Counted from the first letter of the stretch, positions 1 through 29,424 are shown. The stretch: DNA of 64,000 nucleotides from Stichopus chloronotus (GCA_021234535.1 CM037839.1:24973196-25037195), one strand, 5' to 3'. Program-made: numbers and translations. The notes: a model not told the origin generated them from the letters alone.

Positions 1-1714
1 ACCCACTAACCACCAATCTCTTATATCCGCCCTATCGTCACAACGTGGTTACAAACAAATTTCTGTTGGTTTAGACGTCAGAATTTATGACTCCGCTCCA
101 AGACTGATCTCATTTTCTCATTTGTTTGAAACTGTAGTTGACTGATGTCATTTGGAGATTTATTGTAACACAGGAGGGGGATAGAGGGGGAATCACTTAT
201 AGACAGAGGGGATGTTATCAATTGGTAGGGGAAAGTGTTGCTATGTAGAGAGGAGGACACGGACTGGGTTTGGGCACGTACGTGCGTAATGCGATAAGTA
301 TATGCATATATTACACAGCGCTAGGCAACTAAGTTTTTCTATGCACCAAGTGTCCAATTTTAGAAAATGACCGTCTTAACCCACCTCTCTTCCACCACTC
401 TTTACTTTAAACGCAATTTCTGTTGATTATAAAGCAATAGGCCTACCTCTCTTAAAGGTGGTGGGAACTAGTCCCCCCCCCCCATTCTCAACTGAAACCC
501 CACCTGTGGTGTCATTGCAAATGTCCGGATTTTTTTATGTTTTAGAGTCAGTGGGGATGCCCCCTACTTCATCTAGTTGTGTATCATCCATTACCAGTTC
601 CATCACGGTTGGTATCATACCAGCTTACCATGCTAGTCTACCATGCTAGGCTATGTAAGCTAATAACCAGCTAAAGGTAACGTCAGTGTTTCACCTTCAG
701 TGAAGAACGTTAACTTTGATCAAACATTTATACGCAAAGTAAACCGTCATTCGTTCCAGTTTGCCTTCATTTAATATCGGTTTCTTTTGCTACAACAACT
801 TTTTGCTTTAAAACCAAGCGAACGTATGGATGACCTTACCAAGCAATTAAATGTAAATGGTTAATACAACTTATGAGACAATAAGTTTACATAGAAATGC
901 TTCTTTATTCTTTCCTGTGATCGATCTCTTCCTTTTATTAAGGAAAGAAATTACTTCCTTTACTTCCTCTGTTTATAAATTTGATTTGCGAAATGACATA
1001 CTAACACGTTAATGCAATCTCGTTTCTTATTCGCAAACTGAAGGAATTTAAAATGTTATAAAAAATGAAATCTCATCGCCAACATGCATTGACTTCAACA
1101 CAGGGCCTGCACATGGGGATTTGTAATAATTTATTGCAACCACATCTTACAGAGATCTAGTTCCGGGCACTGATTGTAAATTAGAGCCGAATACTCTTCA
1201 AGGATAAAATGGTGGTAAGCAGATAAACCAAACATTATGTCTCAGTACTGACACTACTGTAAGGTAACAAACTTAAGTCTAGAGCCTATTGCCACTAGGC
1301 TCAAGTAACGATAACAATAACGGCTCAAAAGTATCTGTGCACACTACGCTACAGAACACAATTATAACATTGGGTTAGGCTACTTCATGTAGGTTAGGCT
1401 TAGTGGTTAGAGTTAGGGGCAGGATATAAGAACATCACTCCATGGGTTATTTGTACATTAGGCTCCTTCTTACCTGTGCAGGACCTGGTTCTGCTTAAAG
1501 TATTGTTTGACTTAAAAATAATTTTCTCGTAATTAGCAAGGATGTTGAAAGACATTACCCACAGCGGCCAGTAAAGATGTTTTGGCTAAAGTTGAAAAGG
1601 TGAAGTCTATTGCACCGGATGCTGGCTCAAGTTTTTTACCAAACAATCATACAATTCCACCTGTTTACTATACGATTGATATACTGTATCTTCATCATTG
1701 TGTTCATAAGAAAG
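1..1714. other. Intergenic DNA, no gene seen
   Basis: Open frames here are at most about 63 codons, lack recognisable domains and have no supporting splice pattern. A run of C lies near 473-483. I see no RNA gene. Confidence 0.6.
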
Positions 1715-2160
1715 GCCTTGCAAAATTTTGCTTATAATGCTTAATTAGCTCTCAAGATATGGTGGAAATGCAAATTTTGGGGCAAAATTGACTTTTGTCC
1801 TAACAAATCAGCAAATTTCACTGGATTTACCATTGCAGTAATATTATGTTGAACAATGTGTTCTCAGGCAAGTCCCTACAAAGCCTGAAGTTAATTGTTA
1901 TAAGAGTTTTCGAGATATGCTGGAAATACAAGTTTTAGGGCAAAAGTGGCCTTTTTCCTAAAAGAATCAACAAATTTCACCTTTTTACTGTAAAAGTGAT
2001 ATACCTTGAATATTACATTCTCAGATAAGTCCTTGCAAAATTTTGCATTAAATGGATAAACACTTCTGAAGATGTACTGGAAATACCACATTTGGGGCAA
2101 AATTGGCTTTTTAAAAACAAAATCAGCAAATTTGACTCAATTTACCGTACAACCAATACA
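1715..2160 (+). repeat. ~157-bp tandem repeat, about three degenerate copies
   Basis: The same block recurs three times. Each copy has a core like GATATGCTGGAAATAC (around 1757, 1913 and 2070), then a GGGCAAAA motif, then AATCAGCAAATTTCAC-like sequence. The spacing is close to 157 bases each time. Copies differ by many substitutions, so the array is old. No coding signal runs through it, and the short frames over it are incidental. Confidence 0.7.
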
Positions 2161-2308
2161 TCTTGGACGTATTGGCATCATGCGCAACCGTTACAAGTTT
2201 AAACTTAATCGCTCATATACGTTTCAAAGTATTCTGAAAAAAGAAAACCACAGTTTGGAGAGGTCAGGACACACGTTTTCATTTATACCACCCAACTAGA
2301 CCCTCCTG

Positions 2309-2390
2309 CACCCATGGTCACTCTACCATGAGGTGTCGCTACACATCCACGCCAAGCGTTTTCATGGCAACCGTTCTCTCATGGGTGCAC
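2309..2390. repeat. Short inverted repeat
   Basis: TGCACCCATG near 2308 is matched by its exact reverse complement CATGGGTGCA near 2379. The two arms are about 60 bases apart. It could be the trace of a small foldback element or chance; nothing else supports a function. Confidence 0.35.
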
Positions 2391-2861
2391 AGTACAATAT
2401 ATAGCTCCACTAGCCAAGTGACAATATCTCATCTTAGCCCCTATAGGGCGTTGAGATAAAAATGTTGAACACAATCAATTTGACCATCTTATCACTTTCG
2501 TTCAACAAATTTTTAGTTTCTTCCCCATCTCCATTTTTAGTGTCATCTCCATTGGCTTATCCTGCTGTCCTAGATAAATAAATCTCTCTTTCTCACAGAC
2601 CTTGACGTGAAAATTTACTTTTCTGTTCTTGAGGAAAATCGGAGATTGTATTTAACTATTTCAATTTCCTTGTGCCTGTCGCTCTTATGGTTTTAACTCT
2701 GGCATGTTTTTATCTTGAGTCTTTGGTACATATTTAAGTTTTCCTTATCTTGCTTTTAATGATTTTTTATCGGTTTGCTTTTTAAGGTAGCATTTCTTAT
2801 AATTTGAGCTTCTGTGTTTTTATTGTGCTAAGTTTTTGTTAACCCCTATGTTAATTTTTTT

Positions 2862-2934
2862 TTTGTACAGCGCCTCAGAGCTTATTTTAACTGGATAAGG
2901 CGCTTCATAAGTTTGTTGTTATTATTATTATTAA
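2862..2934 (+). mobile_element. SINE/LINE-like 3' tail with (TTA)n end
   Basis: The stretch runs TTGTACAGCGCCTCAGAG, then GGATAAGGCGCTTCATAAG, and ends in a TTATTATTATTA run. Tails of this style, with paired GCGC-type motifs before a short microsatellite, are common at the 3' ends of retroposons in marine invertebrates and fish (family knowledge). The body would lie upstream at roughly 2560-2860 but I cannot delimit it. The call is by resemblance only. Confidence 0.5.
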
Positions 2935-5900
2935 CATTGCAACATCAGATTTTAACGTCATCTGTATTATCATCTGTGATAGACTAATCCTATGTATAAA
3001 AACAGTTGATACGTTTGTAAAAATAAAATTTTAATTTTAATTGGACACACATTATTCTTCCTATCACATTAGATCACGTTTTCTTTTTCGTTTGAGCGTA
3101 TTTGATCCGGAAGAGACTGTTCAATGAACTTAGACAAAAATGATCATTAGGCTTCTGAAGAAAAGCCGTCTTGAAGAATCACCCCATTACACTTCCTTTT
3201 AGTTCGGATCTCATGTACCACATGTTCGAGTGAAAGCTCAATAATTCCATACCATACGGCGATGAATTTTTTATCAAAGTAAGAATTATGCTTAATTTGA
3301 TAAATTATGCTTAATTTTGCAAAGTCGATTGCGATCAAGGTAATCTCCTAAAGTTGGGTTCCTTTGCGTCTCCTTACATGTATTCTCTTGATCAGTTGCC
3401 TTTCTTTTCTTGGTATTTTCCCTCAATAACTATTCACTTCTCATTGCTGTTTGGTACGTGCATTTGTAGCCCCATAATGGTCTGTAGATGTTAGATACAG
3501 CTTTTGTAAACATGATTAATAATTAACTACTGATTACCTCAGTATCTTACCAATTTGTATACATTAAAGAAAATGTGACAGGAGAACTTCATCAATTAAT
3601 TTATCGGTTGAAAAAGATAACCATATGTAACGAATCTAAAATGCAAATTCCAGATAGATGTACGTGTCACCACAACAACCTTAAGAACATATATTGAAGT
3701 TCATATTGTCGTAAACTGGCATTAATACAGAAATGAACTTCGCTGACCACTGGAAGTTTACTGTAAATCATGTAAGTAGCAAAGTACTTTTTTCTGGGAT
3801 AGGATTCCCATAGATCATTACATTGTTTATCACTGATATGAACTGAAAGACTGACATCTGCAGAATCTTCGGGGAGTTGCATTAGCCTTCTTTCCTATGT
3901 GAAACTGATAACTGAAGTTTTGAATGGACATATATTTCAAAAGAACTGTCCATTGGTATTTGACTAATATTATACATACCCGTAACCTGTGTAATACAGG
4001 TAAATAACTGGAACGTAAACAAAGGTACCAGATTCATTTTGAGGTATCATCCAGAAAAGGTGATCCCACACAACACACGTCCAAACTGTGTGGTAAACTA
4101 GCCGCCACTGTACAGTATGCCTGGTGTTAAATCAGAGCTGACCATCAAGCTTTTCCCTAGCTATGTCTCTTCTACAGGTTATATCAGTCTGGCGAGTTAC
4201 GTTGGTATACGGCAGGTTCTCCCAGTCACAGGAAATATCATGTGCTGCTATCCAATGGAAGCATCTAACATCGTCACATTAAACTTGACATATGTCATTT
4301 GACAGTTCTTTCACCGTGAACCATATTTTGCTCTTGTCCAAGAGGATCACAAGGAACTGAGAGATGCAGATTTGAAATTTTATTTCTCATTTGAATTCAA
4401 GATACGACATTTATTTTCTGTCAACATCTCTGGACACTATGTCGTGCTTAAATGTTTCACATGGAAAAAAAAAAAACTAAGCGTGAAAAACTCTCGTGGT
4501 ATTTAAAAATATTTACAGTGACGTCACTTTCCCCATGAAAACACCTGACTGGTTGGAAAACAAAACAACATGGTTACATACGTGTACGTCGTATTGTGCC
4601 GTACATACGGTGGGTGTACTGCTACTTCTTTTTTCATTTGCAAGATATCGGTGGAACCTCAGCCCGGGCTTCTTGTCTCTCCGATTAATACAGTCTGCAA
4701 ACTACACAGATAAGGACCATTTGCCTTCAATGACTGGTTTTACTATGAAAAATACTTTAATGACAACCACACACTGTTACTGACCTGGCACTAATTAGGT
4801 TATTCCCTCCAGTCTGGTGGCTTAACAACAGTTGCTAATTATGACGTCACGTGCAAACTTCAATACAGAATGTCCTATTGGCTCTTGGAAAAGATCACGC
4901 CCTTACTTAACCAACAACAGGCACACAGAAACAATACGTTGGTTAGACTTATGTCAGGTGTAAGCCCTACTTTACCATGATCCCACTCCTTGGATGTGAT
5001 TCCTAATAGTATCAAAGATATGCGACTGGTGAAAATTTACTGTTGACAAACTTATCTTAGATTACGTGGCAGGCTATCATATTGTGTCTGAGCCGCAGAC
5101 GGTAAGGAGAGACTATTATTACTCACCCCACCAGTAACGGGGATACCTTTTTCGTCTTTGAATTCTGGGAAAACTATCACTGATGGCGACATTGCCAAAC
5201 CGATGTAGGAAAGTGTCTTAGAATTTGTTTCTCATTCAAAAGCGCAAGTCATTTCACCAAATTTTATAACGACAATAGAGTAAAGATCTTCAGGAGGATA
5301 CTAATTCTGAGTGATCGAACAAAGTAGTTCAGTACCGTACATTTTTTTTTTTCAATTGAGACCCTTCAAATAGCCTCGGAACTGATGACTTATAGTTGCT
5401 TTATGACATTGGTAAAGAGAACAATGAATACCATTCTACTCCTGTAACTATGAAATATAGGAGATTCCTAAAGACTAAAACACATCTCCCTGCACAACGT
5501 TACTGCCACCTTTTGTCGCAGAATTTGCAAACTCGTGGATATTATTGCAGAGACTATGTAGACTACAACCTCTAGTCGCAGGCAAAGTTGTTATGGCGAA
5601 TGCATCAACTTATTGCAGGAAGCTCTTCAATATACTAGACTTCACGATGCATTCAGAAGTCACTTTCACAGCCTTTAGTCAATCTTTGGATTTTCTAGGA
5701 TTTCCTCTATACTAAAATATGTTTGCACTTAGACTAACCAAAATATCTTCACTTCCGGGAAGGTCAAAGAAAAAGTATGAGAATACAAACACAATCTATC
5801 GTGAGTTCGCGTGGCTGACTCAGGGGTGGCTTTATCAACACAGGTATGCAGTATGCAATTTTGGTTCTATTATCGTCTGTTACCGTTGAGACCTGGAGGC

Positions 5901-8900
5901 ACATTATTACAACAGGAAAAGACTTCCTCATTAGCCTTTTATTGTGTTAGTGGGAACTCTACAGGTTCCGGGCGACACCTTTTTTCTACCGTCGGAGGGC
6001 CATCATCCACTATGTTTTAACTCCTCGTATGTCTTTTGCCAGAAGACCCTTTAAATTTAAATGTATATCAGTGTTAGGATAATGCCTAATATTTAATTTC
6101 ATCCTCGCACGTAAGATACTATCATAGACCTCCACTGATGATTCAACTACTCTACGAAGGTTCGAATGCTCTTCTGCACACGCTGCAATTAACGAATATT
6201 CAACCACCCTTTCTATGTACAAATACGTACATGCTGGAAGGAACTGGACCTTTGCTCTCTTGTGTACTTAGTATCATGCTACTGAGCAGGTGCTCTAGAC
6301 AAGATTCTCGTGTGAAAAGTTCTAGCAAGTGACTTTTGTATATATATCCTCATCGACTGAGAGCATTTGAAGAATTTCCACCCGATTTGAAGAAGACGTA
6401 CATCTCTACCTTCCCTGCGTGTTTACTACAAGTCAACTGTGTAGTGAAGTTATTAACCTACACAATACTCAACGTATATTGATCGCCAAAGCCTGCTTCT
6501 AGCCCACACACATCTGTCTACATTCGTGCTGTTGTCATTCCTATATTCTGGGACACTATTTATTGATCACCTCCATCGCCGAGGCTCGAGTTACGGTTAG
6601 CCAATGTTAATCACCAATTGCATTCTCAGCCAACGTTTTAGCCAGACATTCAAGCGTTGTGGTCGCCTGCGACTCCACTTGAAGTCTTGACGTTCAAGCT
6701 GTATCAGCAGTTACCAGGTACCACCCTGGTATTAGTTAAGTGTAATTTTTAATCAAGCTTTGATTAATTGAACACCATTTTAGCCTCATTGCAGCCTAAT
6801 CAAACTTGTACACTGTAATCTGAATTTGTCTGAACCTGAAGTCTGAACGAATAATTATATGTTAATTGAAACTTAAAGCAACACTCTCGTTTCATATGTC
6901 GTCTGCTTGAGTACATACTTATTAGCATTCTTTTCTGTGGCCGTTACGTGACAATCAGGTGCAAAACAAATCATTATTGCATCTCAGTGCAATCTCAGAG
7001 CGGGACGGTGAACAGAAGCAACATGAAAATACCAAAACAGATGGATTTTTTTCCGCTAGACGATCAACGTATGAATCATATCTCCTACTGTAGATTCTGT
7101 TAAGAATTTTATAGTTTCTATTTCAACAAGATTCAGACTACAGGCCGGTGCTCATTATTCACCCAGGTGTTTGCAATGCATAGCAACCTATATCAAATCT
7201 ACAATGCTAAATAACCACCCACGTTTTGTCCCCTTTAAAATTCTCTTGAATAAAATAGATTATATATCCTGGAAATCTAAGGTTTTATTGCAAACATGAC
7301 CATTTCCCAAATCTGCTATTTCACTCAAGTCCGTTGAGTGATTTTTTAAGTGATATTTTAGAATGGTTACTAGCATGTAATTTCTTTCTATTTGTTTACG
7401 AATGAATTCCACAGAAAAAAAACTCCGGCTACTTTGCTGAATTAACAAATATTTCAATTTCGTACTGAAGAAGTACCGCAAGAGATTTTTTTATGTGTGG
7501 ACGAGTATCTTATAATCATGAAAGTCCCAGATTATGTGAAAAACAAGTCACAGACTGTTGATAAAAATCATGCTAAGCTTTATACCCCAAAACATTCACT
7601 TGATAATTGTACAAAAATATTCAAACGGTGGTATCCTTAAACTACGTGTGCTATATTGTACAACTGTAACGGACACCATTGAAATTTCTGGTAATCGCTG
7701 TTGCAAGAGATACAGATTGTTTATGAGCGCCTTTTGGACGTTCCTTGCAGGAATTAGCTAAAATAAAGTATAAAAAGAATTAAGAAATCATAAATTATAA
7801 ATAACAGGTGCTCTTGTAGCAATTCACAGGATTCTCTTGTTCGCGGGGTATCTGTATCATATGTTCACTAACTGACATTTTGCTATGGATGCACAGTGTA
7901 AAATATAGCCATAGCAGCTAAACTAGCATAAATAAAATAGCATAACTATTGAGGATTGTATATGTCACAAGGGCTTTGTTTTGGAATTTTGAAGCATATA
8001 TTTTCTTCTTTACAAATATTGATATAACGTACCAACGTGAAACCCAGTAACTAAGTAATTTATATATATATACATATGTAGGCCAACAAAAGAAATACCG
8101 AAACTGTGCAACACTCTACGTAATCACATTTGCATTTCAATCAAACCAAAACAAAGCCATGTCTTAAAAACTGTAATACATAGAAATTCAATTTCAACGG
8201 AACTTTATTCAGGATGTCTCTGCAACTTTTGAATAAGGCCAGCTCTTTTCTATAAGCATGTAAACAGCCTTTAGGTGTTTGAGGTTGTATCCGTACACTA
8301 TTTCTCAGCAGGTTCCTTGTGGTAGGTGTTATTTTTCACTCCTAACGTTTTTCGCTTTTTTATATTGTTTTCTTCCAATCAAGAGCCTTTAGAAAATTCA
8401 TAAATTTAAACCAGTTTCCTCACTTAGTTCAACAACGAGTTACGACCACCCAGCAGCATAAAAATCGAGGAATGCCAGCTTTAGCAAGTGGCAATGATTT
8501 TATTGTTTGAAAATATCCTTTTGTAAATTTTTTAGTTCTTTCCCACGTTGATATCATGATAGTCCTTTTATACCAGTTTTGAAGTTACGGCGCTATAGAC
8601 CTGCATGGACAAGAAATAATTCGACAGAGGCACACTTTAACCGCTGATTTTGGTATGGATGTTGATATATGTATCCGGCTGTCATGGCTCAAGAACTAAT
8701 ATAATTCTTACTTCTCATACGGAGCATAATTTCTTTCAAGCATTAACGACTGCCGTTTCGTAGTCCAAAAACTCCATTTTATGTTGTTGGTGTTTTAATA
8801 GTTTAACTTTATCAACAACTGGAAGAGTGCCAAATGGTCATTGAGAGACACGTTTCATGCAACTCGTTTACGGTCACACTTCCGAACTTGAACAACTTCC

Positions 8901-11900
8901 GAACTTGACAAATCTGTCCAGGGGACCCCTGATGTTATCTAAAACCAACACATATTCTACATATTTTCTAGGTCAGTCTTACAGAGGATTGATTTGTGTT
9001 GGTGAATTCATATTTTTCCTAGAGGAAACTGAGAATTACACTTTCTCTACGACGGTGACACGGAATGTTAGCAGAGATCAATCGTTTCATCGTTCATAAA
9101 AGAAGGCATGTTTTGGCCAATCGTAGTGACACTTCAATAAACGTCATTTTTTTTGTCCAACTAACAACATATTGCAATCTCTCACAGTCACCGTAGAAGG
9201 TAACAAAACCGTCACTAACATTCCGTGACTTCACCTCACACTGTTAGGGTAGCAAACCCCTATTAATTGCTCAATTGATTTACATACTAAATCGCGAAAG
9301 TCATGTGTAAAAGGTAATCTCAAATTTCTACATAGGGTATGCTACCTTAGGTATTTCAACAATATATTCAAATCAAAGAAAATGAAGAATTCTGATTTAC
9401 TGCTTGGCAGTAACGGATTCGAAGAAAGTTTGAGGACGTCTACGCTGCAAGCCAAAAAAAAAAAAGGAAGAAGGAAAACTTCTAATAATTGTAAAAATTG
9501 CAAATTTCTTTCTGCTATCAATGTTCCAAATTACATGTGACATGATGGTCGACGTGTTTCACTTTTTTAACTGACACACTGCTTCTTGACTATTACTATT
9601 TTGAACAATTGAATAGGTTGATTGTATCTCAGTTACTGTCTCATAATAGGCCTACTAATTAGATTTAGCTTATGCAGAGAAAGAGTCTGGTCTGATGCTG
9701 ATATTCAGGGAGACATAAATCTCTGTATGTTGAGGGACCCCACAACATAGTAATACCTCTCCCCCATCACCTCACTGTAAGTTGTATAGCGTGACTGACA
9801 TGTATAAGGTGTACTTATCATTCAGTAGAACTTGGTTGTTTCTTTATTTGTAGAGCTACCTGACCACGTGCACTTGTTTTAATTAAGATTGTTCTCTTGA
9901 TTACAATTACCTCATTAAAAGACAATCTTCAATAACTGCAAAATTATAGAATGCAGCTTTCCGGTTCAAATGATTTTAGAAATAGCACGCCATAGGAGTC
10001 CTAGACTGACAAACGTGTACGAACTTGAAGGTGGTGATACTTCCTTTAGCAACCATAATATTTGTATGTTGCTTCTTGAATTACGGAAACTTGACCTGAT
10101 TGCACAGTGCGGATTGTAAAGGGTAATTCCTGGTAAAACATTGTTATCTTTCCTTACTAAGAAAATGTTTCAAACCGATTTTGTGTCCTAGATCTTACAA
10201 GTGCACTTTATTTCGCGACTATATCTTTCTAGATGCAGAAAAGAAAGTTATTCTCAATGCACAGTTACTATCAATGCACAAGGTAAATTGTGAAATGTTT
10301 CAATGACTGAAACAGAGAAAAATGGTCTTAAAGTAAGGTTCAATTATCTAACGAGGTTTAATACATTTCAACCATTTATTAGAAGAAATTACTGATCGTT
10401 GCCAGGTACGCCAGAGAAAAATCTGACTGCAACATCATGTCATTCCTTCGTGTAAAACTTTATTCGTTCCATACATAGATACATAATGCACAAAAAAGGG
10501 GCTGCATGTATTTAGTGAATTAGAAACCAGCACAGGCCTGACAGAGACCAATTATTCCCTGTAGCAAAACTAAACGTGAAATCATCTATCCAGTTTTCTT
10601 TATCGACTTTATATTTCAGTCAATTTGTTTGTGTTTCTCAAAAAGTATCATTTTGGTCAATCTGATTCCTTATTCAAACATTTTTGAACTCAGTTTTTGT
10701 TTTGTCACAGCCGTCTTTTGAGTACTGTACTTGTCTTTTTTATATACTTTTTTCTACTCCAGTCGTCCCATTTTAGATATACATTTGACAATAAGTTACT
10801 TTGAAAATTATTTCTGTAAAGAACCTTGCCAAAGAATAAAGCGACCTTGTAGAAACAGATGAAACAAATGCTTCGTCGGAAAGAAGATTCTCCTGATAAA
10901 GCAGAACAATACCTCGTAAAGCATTCAGAGTATATGTATGGACAAAATCTTCGGGTGAATTGAATTTATATATCCGATGTCGGTCGGAAGTGCAAAGCAG
11001 ACAGTGTATATCGCTGTGGATTGCACTAACGAGCCATCTCATGATTTTACTGATGTGAACAATAGAATGTACTACATGACAATAAATCATTGTTTTAGCG
11101 TTTCGCCAACTTTACGCTGACAAGCAGTTCTCCAGACAACAGTATCTAATTTAACAAGTGGTCAATGCAAAGAACCCTCCCACTGCATCTTGATTACCCC
11201 TACAGATAATATGTTGAGCAAAGAAACTGAGTTAGGAGGAAGGAAAAACATCGGTTAAGTTGTGTTTTGCTGATTCATTTGGTTGACTTGTACAATTATG
11301 AAATTTTATTTTCTTGACAGCAATGTCAGATGTGAGGAAAATGAAAGCAGAGCTAAACGTTAGCATTAACCCGTGTCATGCCCCTAAACGTCATTTTTCA
11401 GGACCAAATACCAATGATTGGCCAAAAAGAGAGAATGGCCGTCAAGGTTCACGTCCGGTTTCATTCAGGTGTCGGATGCCAGAAAAAGAGTGATACATGA
11501 GCTTTGCTTCGAAGGACACAGACTTGGTATCTGGGAACTAGTGACTATGATAATGTACATGCTAGTTAAAGAGGAGATTGATGTCTTTGTCGTGTAAAGA
11601 GGTACTACTGCAAGACAAATTCATGTTTCACATAAGAATTATTATCTGCCTATAGATAATACAGACAAATGATAAAATATACCTTTCGCTGAGCCATGAA
11701 GCAGTGCTATTCTCAGTTTATAACACAAAAATTTTTCGGGGTTTATGTCCCATTTAAGCACAGTTATGGTTAAACTTCTCCATAAATAGGGAGAGATAAA
11801 CAACTGGCAACACCTTTTGGTAAGAAAAGGGTGATCATCACTTTAAATATATCCTGTTTCAGGAAGCTGTTTTTTGTGAGAGTTTGTGTTACCAAACAAT

Positions 11901-14900
11901 TTCATTAGTCAATTGCTTAAAATAAGCTATTACAGTTTATATCCAGACAACTTGTTGCTGCCTGTCTGCACCTTTTAAAGAGGGTGATGGAAATTTTTGT
12001 ACCTCAAAAATATTGAACCGAAAATTTACATATCGCTATCTTCTTGTCGAATATAATTAAATGTATCCACACAAGCTAATTTGGACAATGAATGTGCTAG
12101 TATTGATTACGGGTTCCAGAATTGTTTCACAAAGCTTGTAGGTGTATGGAATTCTATTTGTCGTTGGAGAGACTTATATTTTCATTTTCGTTTGCCATTA
12201 ATCAGCATTTCTTTTTTTTTTGTCATCTATCCTGTTGCACATTGCAACATTATGAGCTCGAATTTAACAAAGAAATCTAATTGTGAGTTCTAATTTTGCA
12301 AAACAATCTGATTCCTTCCCTCTTTTAGGTTTTTGCAATGAATGGCTAAACGTGCAGCAACGTTTGATCGAAAATAAAATTGAACAGCATCATTTACAGA
12401 TTCATTTTGTGTGTCTATACACGACATATACATGCTGCTCGTTGTGGTAAATAATTATATGATGTTACTCCCTCTCTTCCAAGCATATGTTCGACAAGTT
12501 TGAATTGTAGAGAAAATTGCATTGTAGAAAACGAAAAAGCTTTCCTACTGCAAGCACCTCAACTGGCACACATATATATTTTTCATAATCCTGATATTCC
12601 TGTTTGAAGACAAAGAGCTCTTGTCAATAGAGATTTCCTCAAGGTACAGCATGTTGTGCAACACCTACAAATCACTAAAAATTTTCTCTTGTTCTGTAAA
12701 CCTGAAGTAACTATTTAAAATTTAAATTGACACCAGTGAAAAATTTGACTGAGTATATTGCAGATTAGCTCTTGAATGTTGTGAATACAAATATCATGCA
12801 CAATGATCTTATGACGATATACAAACAAGGACCATTTGGTATGGTTGGTGTGACAGTTTCCCATCATTTCACAGATGACAGGGGGAAAGTTGATTGCAAT
12901 TGTAGAAATTCCCACGAGGCATTTGGTATTAAGATACCAATGAAGAGGGAAAAATCTTCCCTCATTTAATGATATTTTAATCCTTATTTTTGTAAAACCC
13001 TTTAACACTTTTACAGTATCTGGGAACTTCTACATAATCAACACAAAGCACCAGAATTTATCCATAAATAAAAAAACGGAATTGTATTTGGAATTAGTCG
13101 TGTCTTTCCAAAAAAGAGAAAAAGAACTAGAACTATTACCAACGTTTGTAACTCCATTCATGTATGAAAATAAAGTTTTATTTTTTTCAAAGAACTATTT
13201 TATTCATCAGACTTTACCAGTAGTACGAAAACTGCGATCTTTAGTTTCGTTTCCACACTTCTTAATGCCCTTGGAAGGTGTGGGGGGGGGGGGGGGAGCT
13301 AATATTTGTACCTATTACTGGCAACTGATGTAAGTTATCATACGTCTTTTTTCCCTTGACGTCATTTACACTTGAAAGTTTATCCTAGGGAGAAAATTAA
13401 GCTGTTTATTGTAGAATGACTTTAAAATGTTGAAGAACTTACTGCGATTTTTTTTAAACTATTGTTTCTTTAGGAACAGTCATGGTAACAACGAAACACA
13501 TGTGATATCCAAGCAGTTGTGTCTGTGTGACATCACATATTTCCTTAAAATGCGTATACTGCCAAACAGCATGTGCTATAGCACCTTGGTTTTCACAAAT
13601 CAAAAGGAAGAAAAATAATCGTAACTTTTATAACATTTCGCTCATCGTCATTGGTCATTAATATAACAATATGAACAAAAAAGCTAATCCTTCGACCGCC
13701 GTTCATGAGTTTCATGAATGTCTGTCTATTCATATATTCTTTTATAAGTGAAACACCATCTTGTAAATATAGAGGTACATTCGAGCTTCAATATGTAGGA
13801 AATACGATGCATTCAAATCTATCTAACAGTGACAAACTGGCTTAATGTCGCGAAACATAGTTGGACTATGTTAAACTTCTCCAACGACGAAAATTTACAC
13901 CCGTTCTAACGACAGCCCCAAAGGAATGGAACAAAAAATACATTTGTAGTGCCACTTGCAATATATGAAATGTATTACATTGACAGGTACGAATTCGGTA
14001 TAGGTTTTGTAGTTAATTTAGCACTGTACCTCGCATCAAGGTGAGCGTATACTGCTTAATATAAATTTTTATCAACTTTAATGTGGAGCGTTTACTGTAC
14101 CATTAAGTTTGATAAGTTACCATTTATGCCATTTACGTTAATGACGTATAATGTAAGTAAATGTCCGACAAATGATGAAATTGATATACTTCCATCATGA
14201 AATTACTTCATTACTGCTTAAAAGTATGCTTAGCTTGTATACATGCAGTGTTAATCACATTGGGTTGTGGAGGAAGTAAATATGACACTTTTGCCAACGT
14301 ATGAAATATGCCATAGGTTGAAATACTGTGTCACGATCGTAGAAAAAGAAATATGTAAGAAAATATGAGTATACCATGTTTTACCAAATTGTATTATGTG
14401 CTATAATTGCCTTGAATTTTTACCTCAACCTATGACGTCATAGGCCAGGCGAATGCTACATCATCTTCGTTTGGCGGGGCGCTGATACCATGTACACATC
14501 ATTCAAGGGCCTAATTCTTTCGTCCGATTCATGACTGGCTCAAATTAAAGAACAATTAGTCGACTATGTGTGATTCTAGCCAAAATACTATTCTTGCAAC
14601 TACATATGCCTACATTACAAAAAATCCAGTGTGTAATTAGAATCAGTCAGATTTACCAGAATCTCCTCATGGTCTTTTTACTTACACAATTTCTATGTAT
14701 TCCTTAAAATAGCAGTGAGTTATATGCTAACCACGGTTTTAATTATTTTGGATTTTACTGATAATATGCAATGAGGGCTGTTAGTGGAATATCATAGGTC
14801 ATAAACATGCTGATCTATAGAGCATTATTTTTTTTTATTTCACAATTTTCGTTTTTTTTATTAACCGAATTGTTATATCATTGAATGTGAGCCGCAGAAA

Positions 14901-15430
14901 TAAATATCGTTCTTTCATCAACATGTTAGCTTAATGTTGCCATCTGTAATCCTTCACTACTTTGTTCCCCCTGTTTGTTAGTTTCACGGTTTCACTCCAG
15001 TTCCTTATCAAGTTCACTTTTAGCTTGAGTGAGATTTCAGAGAAACCAAAACAATTATATTTAAACCCCTTACTCGAAAAGACAAGCAAACAAACAAACA
15101 AAGAACAAAACGAAACGACTGCTCCTTTTGCTTTCAAATGTTCCTTTCACTGAATGTGGCATACCTTTAAAATGAAAACACGTATATTGTATTTTGTAAT
15201 TTTTTTTCTTTATTCACCGTGTAGGTTGTCATTCAATCTACTGTTTGGGGGTAATTCTATCACTAATAAGGAAGGTCTTTGAAACATAAGCCACCATTGT
15301 TGGGAAAACAGAAGGTAACAAAACTAGAGGTCTACGCTTAAATAGCAAATGCACCTCAAAAACAAACTCAGACTTCGACTTTCAGGAGTGACTTTAACAT
15401 CTAAGCATTTTCCATCTTGACACTTTGAAA
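2935..15430. other. Long intergenic stretch, no supported gene
   Basis: No frame exceeds about 105 codons (the longest is at 10773-11090, minus strand). None shows a known motif, a codon pattern or splice-compatible neighbours. Low-complexity tracts include an AT run near 8062-8075 and a G run near 13280-13296. Upstream regulatory DNA for the gene starting at 15431 may lie at the right end, but I see no clear TATA box there. Confidence 0.55.
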
Positions 15431-29367
<13,937 letters not shown>

Positions 29368-29424
29368 TGGTCATCTGTTTTAAATTGTTTCTTTCCAATT
29401 TGGTACTATCAGACTCGTGGAAGA

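Noticed and set aside
6162..6175. GGTTCGAATGC resembling a tRNA B box
   Set aside because: No A box or cloverleaf can be drawn upstream at the right distance.
10773..11090. 105-codon minus-strand open frame in the gene-poor left part
   Set aside because: No domain, no signal or splice context, AT-rich codons; of the length expected by chance in 15 kb of non-coding DNA.
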